Shown: in pieces, positions 49,880-57,574 of the stretch | Position numbering within the stretch: the first letter of the stretch is position 1 | How the letters are laid out: each line of letters starts with the position of its first letter | Source of the DNA: Halopiger xanaduensis SH-6 | GTDB lineage: Archaea; Halobacteriota; Halobacteria; Halobacteriales; Natrialbaceae | Length of the DNA: 64,000 bases | Assembly: GCF_000217715.1 (NCBI RefSeq) | Contig: NC_015666.1 | Location: 2,864,270-2,928,269, forward strand | Direction: 5' to 3' | Position numbers and translations under genes: made by a program | Notes under the pieces: model-generated | Seen by the model: the letters and a program-made list of their open reading frames with translations, nothing else | The model's database searches: none | Told to the model about the DNA's origin: nothing

Positions 49880-51355
49880 ATGCGCGAGTGCTTCGAGATC
49901 CGGGACACCGACGCCGGCGGGCGGATCGGGGAACTCACCGTTCCCCGCGCCGACGTCACCGTCGAGACGCCGGCCCTGTTGCCGGTGATCAACCCTAACC
50001 TGGACACGATCAGTCCACGCCGCATGGCCGAGGAGTTCGGCGCCGAGATCCTCATCACGAACTCCTACATCATCCACGGGACCGACGACGTCCGCGAGCG
50101 GGCCCTCGAGGACGGCCTCCACGAGGTGCTCGATTTCCCCGGTGCGATCATGACCGACTCCGGCTCCTTCCAGCTCTCGGAGTACGGCGAGATCGACGTC
50201 ACGACCGAGGAGATTCTCGAGTTCCAGCACCGGATCGGCTCGGACATCGGGACGCCGGTCGACATTCCGACGCCGCCGGACGTCGACCGCGAGCGCGCCG
50301 AAGACGAACTCGCGACGACGAAAGAGCGCCTCGAGGTCGCCGAGACCGTCGACACCGGCGACATGCTCGTCACCGCGCCCGTCCAGGGATCGACGTATCC
50401 GGACCTCCGCGAGGAGGCGGGCCGCCACGCCGACGGGACCAGCCTCGACGTCTTCCCCGTCGGCGCGGTCGTCCCGCTGATGAACGACTACCGGTACGAC
50501 GACATGGTCGACGTCGTCGCCGCCGCCAAGCGCGGCCTGGGCGCCGACGCGCCGGTCCACCTCTTCGGCGCCGGCCACCCCATGATGTTCGCGCTCGGCG
50601 TCGCGATGGGCTGCGACCTGTTCGATTCCGCGGCCTACGCGCTGTACGCCCGCGACGACCGCTACCTCACCGTCCGGGGCACCCGGCAACTCGAGGACCT
50701 CGAGTACCTGCCCTGCTCCTGTCCCGTCTGCACCGAGCACTCGCCCGACGACCTCCGCGCGCTGCCCGACCGCGCCCGCGAGGAGGAACTGGCCGCGCAC
50801 AACCTCCACGTCACCTTCGAGGAGATTCGCCGCGTCAAACAGGCCATCCGCGCCGGCAACCTCCTCGAACTGGTCGAACAGCGCGCCCGCGCCCACCCGA
50901 CGATGCTGGACGGCTACCGGACGCTGCTCGACCACGCCGCGCAACTCGAGCGGTCCGATCCCGTCTCGAAGGGCGCGTTCTTCCACGTCTCCCACGAGAG
51001 CGCGCGCCGCCCCGAGGTGCTGCGCCACCACGAACGTCTCGAGCGGCTCTCGGTGCCGGACTCGCTGCTCCTGACGGAGGGCGACGCGCCGCGAGGCGAC
51101 CGGTACGACGACTCCTGGCGGGTCGAACCGCCCTTCGGGCCGTTCCCGCGGGCGCTCTCGAAGAGCTACCCGCTCACCGCCGAGGTGCCGGTCCGAACCG
51201 ATCGCGCGGCGCAGGCCGCCGCCGCCGACGGCGTCGCCAAACTCGCCGCGGCGAACCCCGACGCCGACCTCGCGCTCGCTCACCGCGGCTGGCCGGCCGA
51301 CGTCCTCGAGCGCGTCCCCGATTCGGTCGACCTGCTCGATCTCACGGGCGCGTAA
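49880..51355 (+). CDS. tgtA: tRNA-guanine(15) transglycosylase (archaeosine)
   Basis: A 491-residue archaeal TGT exchanging guanine-15 of the tRNA D-loop for preQ0, the first step to archaeosine. [20 protein letters not shown] and [20 protein letters not shown] (nucleophile Asp in TDSGSFQ) are the catalytic core. [20 protein letters not shown], then [20 protein letters not shown] and [13 protein letters not shown] hold the structural zinc cysteines (C-x-C-x2-C) with a following His. The C-terminal 150 residues carry the archaeal C1-type domain but no PUA is obvious. arcS, the next enzyme in the pathway, lies 1.6 kb downstream on the same strand. Confidence 0.95.
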   Translation: MRECFEIRDTDAGGRIGELTVPRADVTVETPALLPVINPNLDTISPRRMAEEFGAEILITNSYIIHGTDDVRERALEDGLHEVLDFPGAIMTDSGSFQLSEYGEIDVTTEEILEFQHRIGSDIGTPVDIPTPPDVDRERAEDELATTKERLEVAETVDTGDMLVTAPVQGSTYPDLREEAGRHADGTSLDVFPVGAVVPLMNDYRYDDMVDVVAAAKRGLGADAPVHLFGAGHPMMFALGVAMGCDLFDSAAYALYARDDRYLTVRGTRQLEDLEYLPCSCPVCTEHSPDDLRALPDRAREEELAAHNLHVTFEEIRRVKQAIRAGNLLELVEQRARAHPTMLDGYRTLLDHAAQLERSDPVSKGAFFHVSHESARRPEVLRHHERLERLSVPDSLLLTEGDAPRGDRYDDSWRVEPPFGPFPRALSKSYPLTAEVPVRTDRAAQAAAADGVAKLAAANPDADLALAHRGWPADVLERVPDSVDLLDLTGA

Positions 51356-51470
51356 CGTCGGCGGCGCAGCCGCTCACGCTCGAGTTGAAAAACGAAAGAG
51401 AAGCGATCGCGTCCGCAGAGCCGAACCGGCGTCGGCGGAACTGACGGCGGGTGGCGGGGTGGGTACGGCG

Positions 51471-51809
51471 TTAGACGCCGAACCGGAACTCATCCGACTC
51501 GAGGGCCGGCGCCGCCGGTTCGGCTGCGCTGATCTCGGTTTTCGTCCCGTCGACCGTGATCTCGAGGCCCTCGTCGAACGCGACGACGATATCGTGCCCG
51601 TCGTAGACGAACGAAACCCGGCCGCCCCGCGGACCGCCCGTTCGAGTCGGTTCGAACAGCGAATCGAGGGCGTCGGGATCGATCCACTCGTACAACGGTG
51701 GCAGCTCCGTCGGTTCGACGCCGCGTCGCGCCGCGACTGCCGTGATGACACTGATGCTCACGGACTCCTCGAACCCGCCGTCAGTCGACCCGATAGATGA
51801 GTGGTTCAC
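51471..51809 (-). CDS. HalOD1 output-domain protein
   Basis: A 112-residue protein that is almost entirely a HalOD1 domain: SVSISVITAVAARRGVEPTE, LPPLYEWIDPDALDSLFEPT and GRVSFVYDGHDIVVAFDEGL, ending with a strand EITVDGTKTEIS. HalOD1 is a haloarchaeal output domain of two-component-like proteins (family knowledge), here stand-alone. The start is GTG. An operator-like palindrome covers its transcription start, so it is probably repressed by an unidentified protein. Confidence 0.85.
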   Translation of the reverse strand: MNHSSIGSTDGGFEESVSISVITAVAARRGVEPTELPPLYEWIDPDALDSLFEPTRTGGPRGGRVSFVYDGHDIVVAFDEGLEITVDGTKTEISAAEPAAPALESDEFRFGV

Positions 51810-51813
51810 ATAC

Positions 51814-51839
51814 TACCCAACCGCTTGGGTACATAAAAG
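51814..51839 (-). promoter_or_regulatory. Palindrome and TATA box of the HalOD1 gene
   Basis: TACCCAA (51814-51820) and TTGGGTA (51825-51831) form a perfect 7-base inverted repeat with spacer CCGC. CTTTTATG on the minus strand (51832-51839) is the TATA box, 23-30 bases before the GTG. The palindrome sits between TATA box and start codon, the classic place for a repressor. The rest of 51840-51983 is AT-rich non-coding DNA. Confidence 0.7.
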
Positions 51840-51983
51840 GGTAGCGGGCGTTCTCACTTTAGAGCGTAATTATTCCCTTTCGCTTCGCTTTCCGAACCAA
51901 TACTGCAATACGGTTCGTAATACCATCCGAACCCGTTTGGCGTTTCGATCGTCTCGCCTCGAGCAACACTCTCGAGCGCTGTC

Positions 51984-52457
51984 CTACTCCTCGACCGTAT
52001 CCGCCCCGAAGTGATCGAACGGCTGGCGGTACTCGGCTTTGAGGAGTTCCTCCTCGCCGACGTCGATGCCGGCCCGCTGGAGCCGGCTGACGATCGCCGT
52101 GATCTCGTCGGTATCCGCCGCGACGAGGTCGATCCGCAGGTTCCGATCGCCGGTCATGAGTTCGCGGACCCCGACGACGCCGTCGATCTCGAGGGCGGTC
52201 GCGGCCGCCTCGCCGCGCTCGTGGATCGGTACCGTACACTGGACGACCATGTGCATCGATTTCTCGGTCCGCTCGTAGTCGATCAGCGGGACGTAGCCGG
52301 CGATCACGCCCGCCTCCTCGAGGCGCCGAATCCGGTTGCGGACGGTGTTGGCGGTTACGCCGACCTCGCCGGCGATGTCCGCCGCCGTCGTGTGTCGCGC
52401 GTCGTCCTGCAACCGGTGCAGGATGCCCCTGTCTATATCGTCGAGTTCGAACCCCAT
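51984..52457 (-). CDS. Lrp/AsnC-family transcriptional regulator
   Basis: A 157-residue Lrp-type regulator. MGFELDDIDRGILHRLQDDA, RHTTAADIAGEVGVTANTVR and NRIRRLEEAGVIAGYVPLID form the N-terminal HTH; SMHMVVQCTVPIHERGEAAA, TALEIDGVVGVRELMTGDRN and LRIDLVAADTDEITAIVSRL form the RAM ligand domain. The start is at 52457; upstream in-frame residues are Ser/Cys-rich and not family-like. It is separated from HalOD1 by 174 bases. Target unknown; haloarchaeal Lrp-like proteins often regulate amino-acid metabolism. Confidence 0.92.
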   Translation of the reverse strand: MGFELDDIDRGILHRLQDDARHTTAADIAGEVGVTANTVRNRIRRLEEAGVIAGYVPLIDYERTEKSMHMVVQCTVPIHERGEAAATALEIDGVVGVRELMTGDRNLRIDLVAADTDEITAIVSRLQRAGIDVGEEELLKAEYRQPFDHFGADTVEE

Positions 52458-52582
52458 AGGCCTCGTTTTGCGTCCAGCGAGAAGCGCTTTTGGTTCGCCG
52501 GCCGCCGACGCGAACGGACAGTCACCACAGCTCCGTAGGATCAGAACGTCCAAGGTGGAGGCGCTCCCTGACACGTACGAGA

Positions 52583-52942
52583 ATGATGCTCGGTGTCGTG
52601 GCCGCCGTCGTCGCGCTGGTCGTTTCGCTGGTCGTCGCGACGTGGCTGCTCCTTCGCATCGGCGGCCGGTGGGCCGACCGGCGCAAATCCGAGCGGCGCC
52701 ACCGCGAGGCCCAGGAGCGCGAGCCGCCGGTCGAGATCGGCGACGAACGGGCGGTCGCCGTCCAGGAGTTCACCGAGCACCACTCCGGGAAGCGCCACGC
52801 CGTCTGCAAGATCGAGGGGTTCGTCGTCTTCGTCGAGGACGTCCCCTCGAGCGTCGCGGCGGGCGACGTGATCGAGATCGAGATCCTCTCGTTCAACCGC
52901 GGGCACACGTCTGCGACGGCGCGGTTCCTGGATCGCGGGTAG
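52583..52942 (+). CDS. Membrane-anchored TRAM-domain protein
   Basis: A 119-residue protein. MMLGVVAAVVALVVSLVVAT (one transmembrane helix) is followed by a basic linker and a TRAM domain: AVAVQEFTEHHSGKRHAVCK and IEGFVVFVEDVPSSVAAGDV, then SFNRGHTSATARFLDRG. TRAM domains bind RNA, and small archaeal TRAM proteins act as RNA chaperones; a membrane-tethered form is less usual. Its place between tgtA and arcS, tRNA-modification genes, is suggestive. The second ATG (52586) is also possible. Confidence 0.82.
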   Translation: MMLGVVAAVVALVVSLVVATWLLLRIGGRWADRRKSERRHREAQEREPPVEIGDERAVAVQEFTEHHSGKRHAVCKIEGFVVFVEDVPSSVAAGDVIEIEILSFNRGHTSATARFLDRG

Positions 52943-53008
52943 TCACCTCGGGGCCGCCGGCAACCCGCGACCGACAGCCTCTTTCGCGTTCCCCCACCCA
53001 GTTCGGGT

Positions 53009-54760
53009 ATGACCGAGTATTTCGAAGTGCACGAGCGCGACGGGGCCGCGCGCGTGGGCGAGTTGCGACTCGCCGAGTCCCACACGACCCCCGCGCTCGT
53101 CGACGACCTGCTCGAGGACGCGGGCTCCCTGTGGAGCCGGGCCCGCGAGGTGCCCGAGGGCGACGAATCGAAACTCACCGTCCTGCCGCACCGCGCGTTC
53201 CCCGGCGGCACCGCCGACGAAGTGCAGGAATCCTTCGCCGTCGACTATCCGGACGTCGACTACCCCAGCGTCGCCGTCGTCTCGAGCGACCACGTCGAGG
53301 ACCACGGCACCGACGCGTACGCCGTCTCGGACGTCCAGTCCGCGATGGGCCACGGTGCGGCGCTGGTCGAGGCCGTCGTCAACGTCCGCGAGGAGATTCC
53401 GACCGACACCGCGCTGCTCTTCTCGGGCGTCACGACGCCGCGCAACGTCGCCCTGCTGGCCTACGCCGGCGTCGACCTCTTCGACGCGACGGCGGCCGTC
53501 GTCAAGGGGACGGAGGGCCGCTACCTCACCACCGACGAGGCCTACTTCCTCGAGGATCTCGACGAACTGCCCTGTTCCTGTCCGGCCTGTCAAAAACCGC
53601 GCGAGGAGTTCACCCGCGAGGACTGCGCCGAGCACAATCGCAACGCCCTCGAGTCGGAACTCGCGATCGTTCGCCGGCGGATCCGCGACGGTCGCCTGCG
53701 CGACTACGTCGAGGGCCAGGCCCGACACGACCAGTGGCTCACCGCCGGCATGCGCGAACTCGACCAGCAATGGGGCTACCTCGAGGAGCGCACGCCGATT
53801 CTCCGGGACGCCCAGATCAGCGCCGCCACCGAGGACACCTTGCGACGCGTCGAAATCCAGCGGTTCGCCGACCGAGTAACGACGCGGTACCGCAACCGGT
53901 TCGACAACCCGCTCGTGCTGGTCCCTTGCTCGGCGACCAAACCCTACAGCGAGTCCCAGAGCCACCGCCAGTTCCACGACGTCATCCAGTGGCGCGCCCA
54001 CCTGGTCTCGATGACGTCACCGATCGGCGTCGTCCCGCAGGAACTCGAGACGACCTACCCGGCCCAGCACTACGACACCGTCGTCACGGGTCGCTGGTCC
54101 GAAGACGAAAAACAGTTCGTCAGCGAGGTGCTGCGACGCTACCTCGAGCGCAACGAGTACCCCGAAATCATCGCGCACGTCCCCGACGAGGGCTACCGCG
54201 ACATCGTCGAGCGCGTCGAGGATGAACTCGAGCTCGATATCACCTACACCGTCGCGGAACACCCGACCGACGACGAGTCGCTCGCGAACCTCTCCGAGGC
54301 GCTCTCGGGCGAACTCAAGTACTCCAAGCGCGAGCGCGAGCACAACACCGTCCGCGCCATCGCGGACTACCTGCTGGGCGACGGCGCCGGCGACGACCTC
54401 TTCGAGAACATTCAGACGACGAGCCGCTACCCGAAGATTCAGGTCCGCGACAGCGAAGACACGCAACTCGCGACGATGGTGCCCCAGTACGGCACCCTCT
54501 CCTTTACGCTCGAGGGGGCGCGCCGCTGGCTCGAGAGCGACGCGCCGGTCAAGCGCGTCGAGATCGACGGCTTCGTCCCGCACGGCAGCGTGCTCGCGCC
54601 GGGCGTCGTCGACGCCGACGAGGACATCCGCGTCGGCGACGAGGTCGTCGTCGAGGGGCCGAAGGCCTTCGCCATCGGCCGCGCCGAGATGTTCGGCCGC
54701 GAGATGGCCGAGAGCACGCGGGGCGTCGCGGCCGAAGTTCGTCACGTCGAGGAGAAGTAG
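53009..54760 (+). CDS. arcS: Archaeosine synthase subunit alpha
   Basis: A 583-residue enzyme converting preQ0 in tRNA to archaeosine. The diagnostic motif PC-x3-KPY-x2-S-x2-H is present as PCSATKPYSESQSH (about residues 309-322). The N-terminal part is TGT-like (VLPHRAFPGGTADEVQESFA; LPCSCPACQKPREEF, a possible zinc site), and the C-terminus carries the PUA domain (VKRVEIDGFVPHGSVLAPGV; FAIGRAEMFGREMAESTRGV) that binds tRNA. The product acts with an RaSEA-type partner in many archaea; none is seen here. Together with tgtA it forms the archaeosine locus. Confidence 0.95.
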   Translation: MTEYFEVHERDGAARVGELRLAESHTTPALVDDLLEDAGSLWSRAREVPEGDESKLTVLPHRAFPGGTADEVQESFAVDYPDVDYPSVAVVSSDHVEDHGTDAYAVSDVQSAMGHGAALVEAVVNVREEIPTDTALLFSGVTTPRNVALLAYAGVDLFDATAAVVKGTEGRYLTTDEAYFLEDLDELPCSCPACQKPREEFTREDCAEHNRNALESELAIVRRRIRDGRLRDYVEGQARHDQWLTAGMRELDQQWGYLEERTPILRDAQISAATEDTLRRVEIQRFADRVTTRYRNRFDNPLVLVPCSATKPYSESQSHRQFHDVIQWRAHLVSMTSPIGVVPQELETTYPAQHYDTVVTGRWSEDEKQFVSEVLRRYLERNEYPEIIAHVPDEGYRDIVERVEDELELDITYTVAEHPTDDESLANLSEALSGELKYSKREREHNTVRAIADYLLGDGAGDDLFENIQTTSRYPKIQVRDSEDTQLATMVPQYGTLSFTLEGARRWLESDAPVKRVEIDGFVPHGSVLAPGVVDADEDIRVGDEVVVEGPKAFAIGRAEMFGREMAESTRGVAAEVRHVEEK

Positions 54761-54781
54761 CGTTTTCGAACACCGGTTCAG

Positions 54782-54985
54782 TCACTGGCCCGGACACTCC
54801 TTGAGCAGGTGCTCGTGGTAGCTCGCCGCGGGTACGTCCGCCCCGCAGACATCGCACTCGCGCCGTCCCTGTCCTTCTTGCCGGCTCGCGTCTGTGTCCC
54901 CGTCGGTCGAATCCTCGGTTCCAGTCACGCCCGTTCGTTCTCGCTCGAGCGCCCTCGTCGTTTCGTTGCCCGTCATCTCGAACAT
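54782..54985 (-). CDS. Small C2HC zinc-finger protein
   Basis: A 67-residue protein with a disordered acidic first half and a terminal finger CDVCGADVPAASYHEHLLKE ending C-P-G-Q: CxxC (44, 47), His57 or His59 and Cys64. Haloarchaea encode many such small zinc-finger proteins, some of which act as regulators (general knowledge). The initiator could also be the Met at residue 4 (54976). It is convergent with arcS and divergent from the iron-box region. Confidence 0.68.
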   Translation of the reverse strand: MFEMTGNETTRALERERTGVTGTEDSTDGDTDASRQEGQGRRECDVCGADVPAASYHEHLLKECPGQ

Positions 54986-55023
54986 CGGATCGACGAGACG
55001 CTTCGTCTTTGCCCGCCATCGGT

Positions 55024-55037
55024 TTAGGCTGGCCTAA
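55024..55037. promoter_or_regulatory. Iron-box-like site 1 (TTAGG-N4-CCTAA)
   Basis: TTAGG-CTGG-CCTAA. Divergent position between the zinc-finger gene and the DtxR-type gene; resembles DtxR/IdeR-family half-sites (TTAGG) but with a 4-base spacer. Confidence 0.7.
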
Positions 55038-55058
55038 GATCCGAAACTACTTTGGTCG

Positions 55059-55074
55059 TTTAGGGTTGCCTAAA
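55059..55074. promoter_or_regulatory. Iron-box-like site 2 (TTTAGG-N4-CCTAAA)
   Basis: TTTAGG-GTTG-CCTAAA, a 6-base perfect inverted repeat, 35 bases from site 1. A start codon just downstream (ATG at 55079 or 55085) would fit a leaderless gene, but the reading frame there looks poor until the ATG at 55246. Confidence 0.75.
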
Positions 55075-55245
55075 ACGTATGGAATGCGCTCCTGTGACGG
55101 ACAGCGGTCGCGGCGTCGGGCGCCGGTCCCACCACCGACGCCGCGCGGACCGACGAGCGCGTCGCGCTCGGACGCGTTCCCGTTCGCGAGGCCGATTCCC
55201 GCGGCAACACCCCCGAACCAGTACCGAGCACCGCCGCGAGGGCAC

Positions 55246-55656
55246 ATGACGAGCGAACCGCAGTACTTGCTCGTCGTCTATCGCGCGTCCCGAAACGCGG
55301 GCGAACCGGTGTCGCCGGGCCGCGTCGCCGACGAACTCGACCGCTCCCCCGCGGCCACGACCGAGATGCTCCAGCGACTCGAGACGCGCGGCCTCCTCGA
55401 GTACGAACCGTACGAGGGCGCAACGCTCACCGCCGAGGGCCGCGAGACGGCCGCGGAACTCTACGAGACGTACGTCGTCCTGTCGCAGTTCTTCCGCGAG
55501 GTGCTCGACCTCGAGGATCCCGAGGCGGAGGCGCTGGAACTCGCCGGCAGCGTCAGTCCTCTCGTCACCGAACGGGTCGCCGAGACGCTGCTCGAGAGGG
55601 ATGCTGCCGAGTCGATCGACGGCGAAACGGTTCAGTCGTCCCTCGAGCGGTCCTGA
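55246..55656 (+). CDS. DtxR/SirR-type metal-responsive regulator
   Basis: A 136-residue winged-helix protein. MTSEPQYLLVVYRASRNAGE, then SPGRVADELDRSPAATTEML, QRLETRGLLEYEPYEGATLT and AELYETYVVLSQFFREVLDL are the DtxR-like N-terminal HTH and following dimerisation helix (SPxxVAxxLxxSPxxxTxML). It is shorter than DtxR proper, with no SH3-like domain, so it matches the haloarchaeal small type. It is surrounded by three TTAGG-N4-CCTAA boxes and lies near dpsA, so iron or manganese sensing is likely. The first in-frame ATG upstream (55085) would add a poor R/P/S-rich extension, so 55246 is preferred. Confidence 0.82.
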   Translation: MTSEPQYLLVVYRASRNAGEPVSPGRVADELDRSPAATTEMLQRLETRGLLEYEPYEGATLTAEGRETAAELYETYVVLSQFFREVLDLEDPEAEALELAGSVSPLVTERVAETLLERDAAESIDGETVQSSLERS

Positions 55657-55724
55657 CACTAACCGTGTGCGTCCGATTCCACAGATCGTCTCGCGATCCG
55701 CGGTGACGATCCACACCCTTTTGT

Positions 55725-55740
55725 TTTAGGCCGACCTAAA
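55725..55740. promoter_or_regulatory. Iron-box-like site 3 (TTTAGG-N4-CCTAAA)
   Basis: TTTAGG-CCGA-CCTAAA. It sits between a TATA-like CCTTTTGT (55718-55725) and the proposed ATA start at 55749, the operator position seen for other repressor-controlled genes here. Confidence 0.75.
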
Positions 55741-55748
55741 CAGGCGCA

Positions 55749-55931
55749 ATAACGAACGCTACCCGGCCACACGACACGGACGACACTCGCGATCGGGACG
55801 GTCCAGCCGATGAACGGACCGTTCCCGACATCTCGGTCTGTGAGAGCCGTCCGGGGCAGACGATCTTCATCGAAACGGACAACACCGATGGCTGGATCGC
55901 GAGCGATACAACGGTCGGCATCTCGCGGTAG
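55749..55931 (+). CDS. Small haloarchaeal protein (DUF7331-like), apparent ATA start
   Basis: A 60-codon frame too short for usual ORF calling. The peptide runs TNATRPHDTDDTRDRDGPAD, then VPDISVCESRPGQTIFIETD and NTDGWIASDTTVGISR, stop. The last 30 residues (PGxTIFxExxNTDGWIxSDxTV) match the small haloarchaeal DUF7331-type pattern as I remember it, and wobble bases are GC-rich as in real genes. There is no ATG, GTG or TTG in frame; codon 1 at 55749 is ATA, followed by the usual Thr. TATA box and iron box positions both support a start exactly here. It is either a non-canonical start or a gene silenced by a start-codon mutation. Confidence 0.6.
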   Translation: MTNATRPHDTDDTRDRDGPADERTVPDISVCESRPGQTIFIETDNTDGWIASDTTVGISR

Positions 55932-56027
55932 CGGCGTTGTTCCTATTCGACAGCCGGCGGACTCTCCGGTTACTACTGTCCGACCCGGTCTAAAACGGCA
56001 GAAAAGCGGGTACCGACGCGAGAACCG

Positions 56028-56573
56028 TTAGTTGGTCGCCGATTCGAGCACGAGCGTGTCGTCCTCGAGGTAGTGCTCGATGTGGTGGGTGTGCTCCTCG
56101 ATGGTCTCGAGCTGTTCGCGGAGCATCTGGGCGGTCGCGTGGTCGCCCAGCCCTTCGGCGAGTTCGATGTGCTCGCGGTAGCTCTCGATGATGTCGCCTA
56201 TCATCTCGAGGTCGTTCGCGAGCGAGGTGCGGATGTCGTAGACGTCCTCGTCTTCGGGCTCGACGGTCGCCTTTTCGGCCAGCGTCGTCATGCTGGCGTG
56301 CGGAACGCCGCCCAGCGCCTGCAGGCGCTCGGCGACGTCGTCGGCGGCTTCCTCGACGTCTTCGTAGACTTCCTGGAGGAAGACGTGGACGTCGAGGAAC
56401 TCGGCGCCTTCGACGTTCCAGTGGTGCTTGTGGAGCTGGTGGTAGAGGACGTACGCGTCCGCGAGGTCACGGTTCAGCGCCTCGATAATCTGCTCGGCCT
56501 TCTCGGGCTCGAGTCGCAGCGCGTTCTCCTCGACGGTGCCGGCCTCCTGTTGGACGGTCTTCTGCGTGTTCAT
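56028..56573 (-). CDS. dpsA: DpsA ferritin-like protein
   Basis: A 181-residue Dps-family iron-storage protein that oxidises Fe(II) and protects DNA. NRDLADAYVLYHQLHKHHWN then VEGAEFLDVHVFLQEVYEDV and EEAADDVAERLQALGGVPHA carry the Dps ferroxidase signature (HHW…D…E). The N-terminus MNTQKTVQQEAGTVEENALR matches other haloarchaeal DpsA. The upstream AT-rich promoter has two copies of CTTATAA-YTTTT (56601-56612 and 56620-56631) and a CCTAAA half iron box at 56639-56644. It lies in the same region as the DtxR-type gene. Confidence 0.94.
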   Translation of the reverse strand: MNTQKTVQQEAGTVEENALRLEPEKAEQIIEALNRDLADAYVLYHQLHKHHWNVEGAEFLDVHVFLQEVYEDVEEAADDVAERLQALGGVPHASMTTLAEKATVEPEDEDVYDIRTSLANDLEMIGDIIESYREHIELAEGLGDHATAQMLREQLETIEEHTHHIEHYLEDDTLVLESATN

Positions 56574-56600
56574 GACGATTACAGCTTGGTTCCGTACCCC

Positions 56601-56645
56601 CTTATAACTTTTCAATATTCTTATAATTTTTCGCACGACCTAAAT
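56601..56645 (-). promoter_or_regulatory. dpsA promoter with duplicated TATA-like element
   Basis: CTTATAACTTTT (56601-56612) lies 28-39 bases before the ATG at 56573; a near copy CTTATAATTTTT is at 56620-56631, 19 bases further up. GACCTAAAT (56637-56645) is a half iron box (CCTAAA). The closer TATA copy is at the position for a leaderless transcript; the farther copy may serve as a second promoter or activator site. Confidence 0.6.
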
Positions 56646-56874
56646 CTGCTCCGCGAACGGCGGGTGCAGCCGAGTCGATGTTCTGCGCCGATCCGCCGAT
56701 TTGATATACCGCTATTTGGTTTATCTCTATTCGGGGTGCGGAAACTGATCGATGTGGGAAAACACAGATATCGCCCTCGAGACGGTCTCTCCCACCCGCT
56801 GACCGGTCCGAAACTGAGATCTACTGTCAAACCGTATACTCGTTTTATCTCCTCAGGTGGCGTCTCTACTATTG

Positions 56875-57480
56875 GTGAGTCAAGTGAACTCGATTACAAC
56901 TGACGGCGAATCGTACGGCTACTCCCTCGCACACGGCTGGCGCACGCTCGCGATAGCGGGTGCCGTCGTCGGCCTTCTCGGTCTCCTCGCGATGGCGTTT
57001 CCGCTCGCGACCGGCCTCTCGCTGACGATCGGCTTCGGCGCCCTCCTCGTGCTGAGCGGCGTCGTCCACGGCGCGCACGCCGTTACCGCCCGCGGATGGC
57101 GCGGCAGGACCTGGCAGGCCGCTCTCGCCGTCGTGGCGATCATCGCCGGCCTCGTCGCCTTCGTGAACCCGGCCATCGGTCTCGTGACCCTCACGCTCGT
57201 GCTGGTCGGCTACCTGCTGGCCGACGGCATCGCCGAGACGTGGATGGGACTGCGCATGGCCGGCCAGCCGGGTCGCACCTCGATCGTCGCCAGCGGCGTC
57301 GTCTCGCTGGTCCTCGCCGCCCTCCTCTGGGCCGGCTTCCCGGCCACCGCCTCGTGGGCGATCGGCCTCCTCGTCGGCGTCAGTCTGTTCATGACCGGCC
57401 TCTCGATGGGTATCGTCGCGATCTCGGCCCGCCGCGTCGACGAATCGACGCCGCCCGCAGCCGAACCGCGCGGCGCCTGA
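56875..57480 (+). CDS. HdeD-family membrane protein
   Basis: A 201-residue membrane protein from a GTG, with six hydrophobic helices in three pairs, RTLAIAGAVVGLLGLLAMAF, LVLSGVVHGAHAVTARGWRG, then AIIAGLVAFVNPAIGLVTLT and LVGYLLADGIAETWMGLRMA, and a final pair SLVLAALLWAGFPATASWAI. This is the HdeD/DUF308 pattern (W-R-x-x-x-x-G at start, 'GxxxPxxx' pairs). The GTG at 56875 was chosen because CGTTTTAT (56842-56849) lies 27-33 bases upstream; GTG 56857 is less likely. Role in acid/stress response is known only in enterobacteria. Confidence 0.8.
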   Translation: MSQVNSITTDGESYGYSLAHGWRTLAIAGAVVGLLGLLAMAFPLATGLSLTIGFGALLVLSGVVHGAHAVTARGWRGRTWQAALAVVAIIAGLVAFVNPAIGLVTLTLVLVGYLLADGIAETWMGLRMAGQPGRTSIVASGVVSLVLAALLWAGFPATASWAIGLLVGVSLFMTGLSMGIVAISARRVDESTPPAAEPRGA

Positions 57481-57574
57481 ACTTCTTTTATTCATACGTC
57501 TCGAGCAGCCTCGAGCAACGGCAACCGACGCCGCGACGAACGGATTATTCAGGTCGGAATCCCGAACGGACGGT

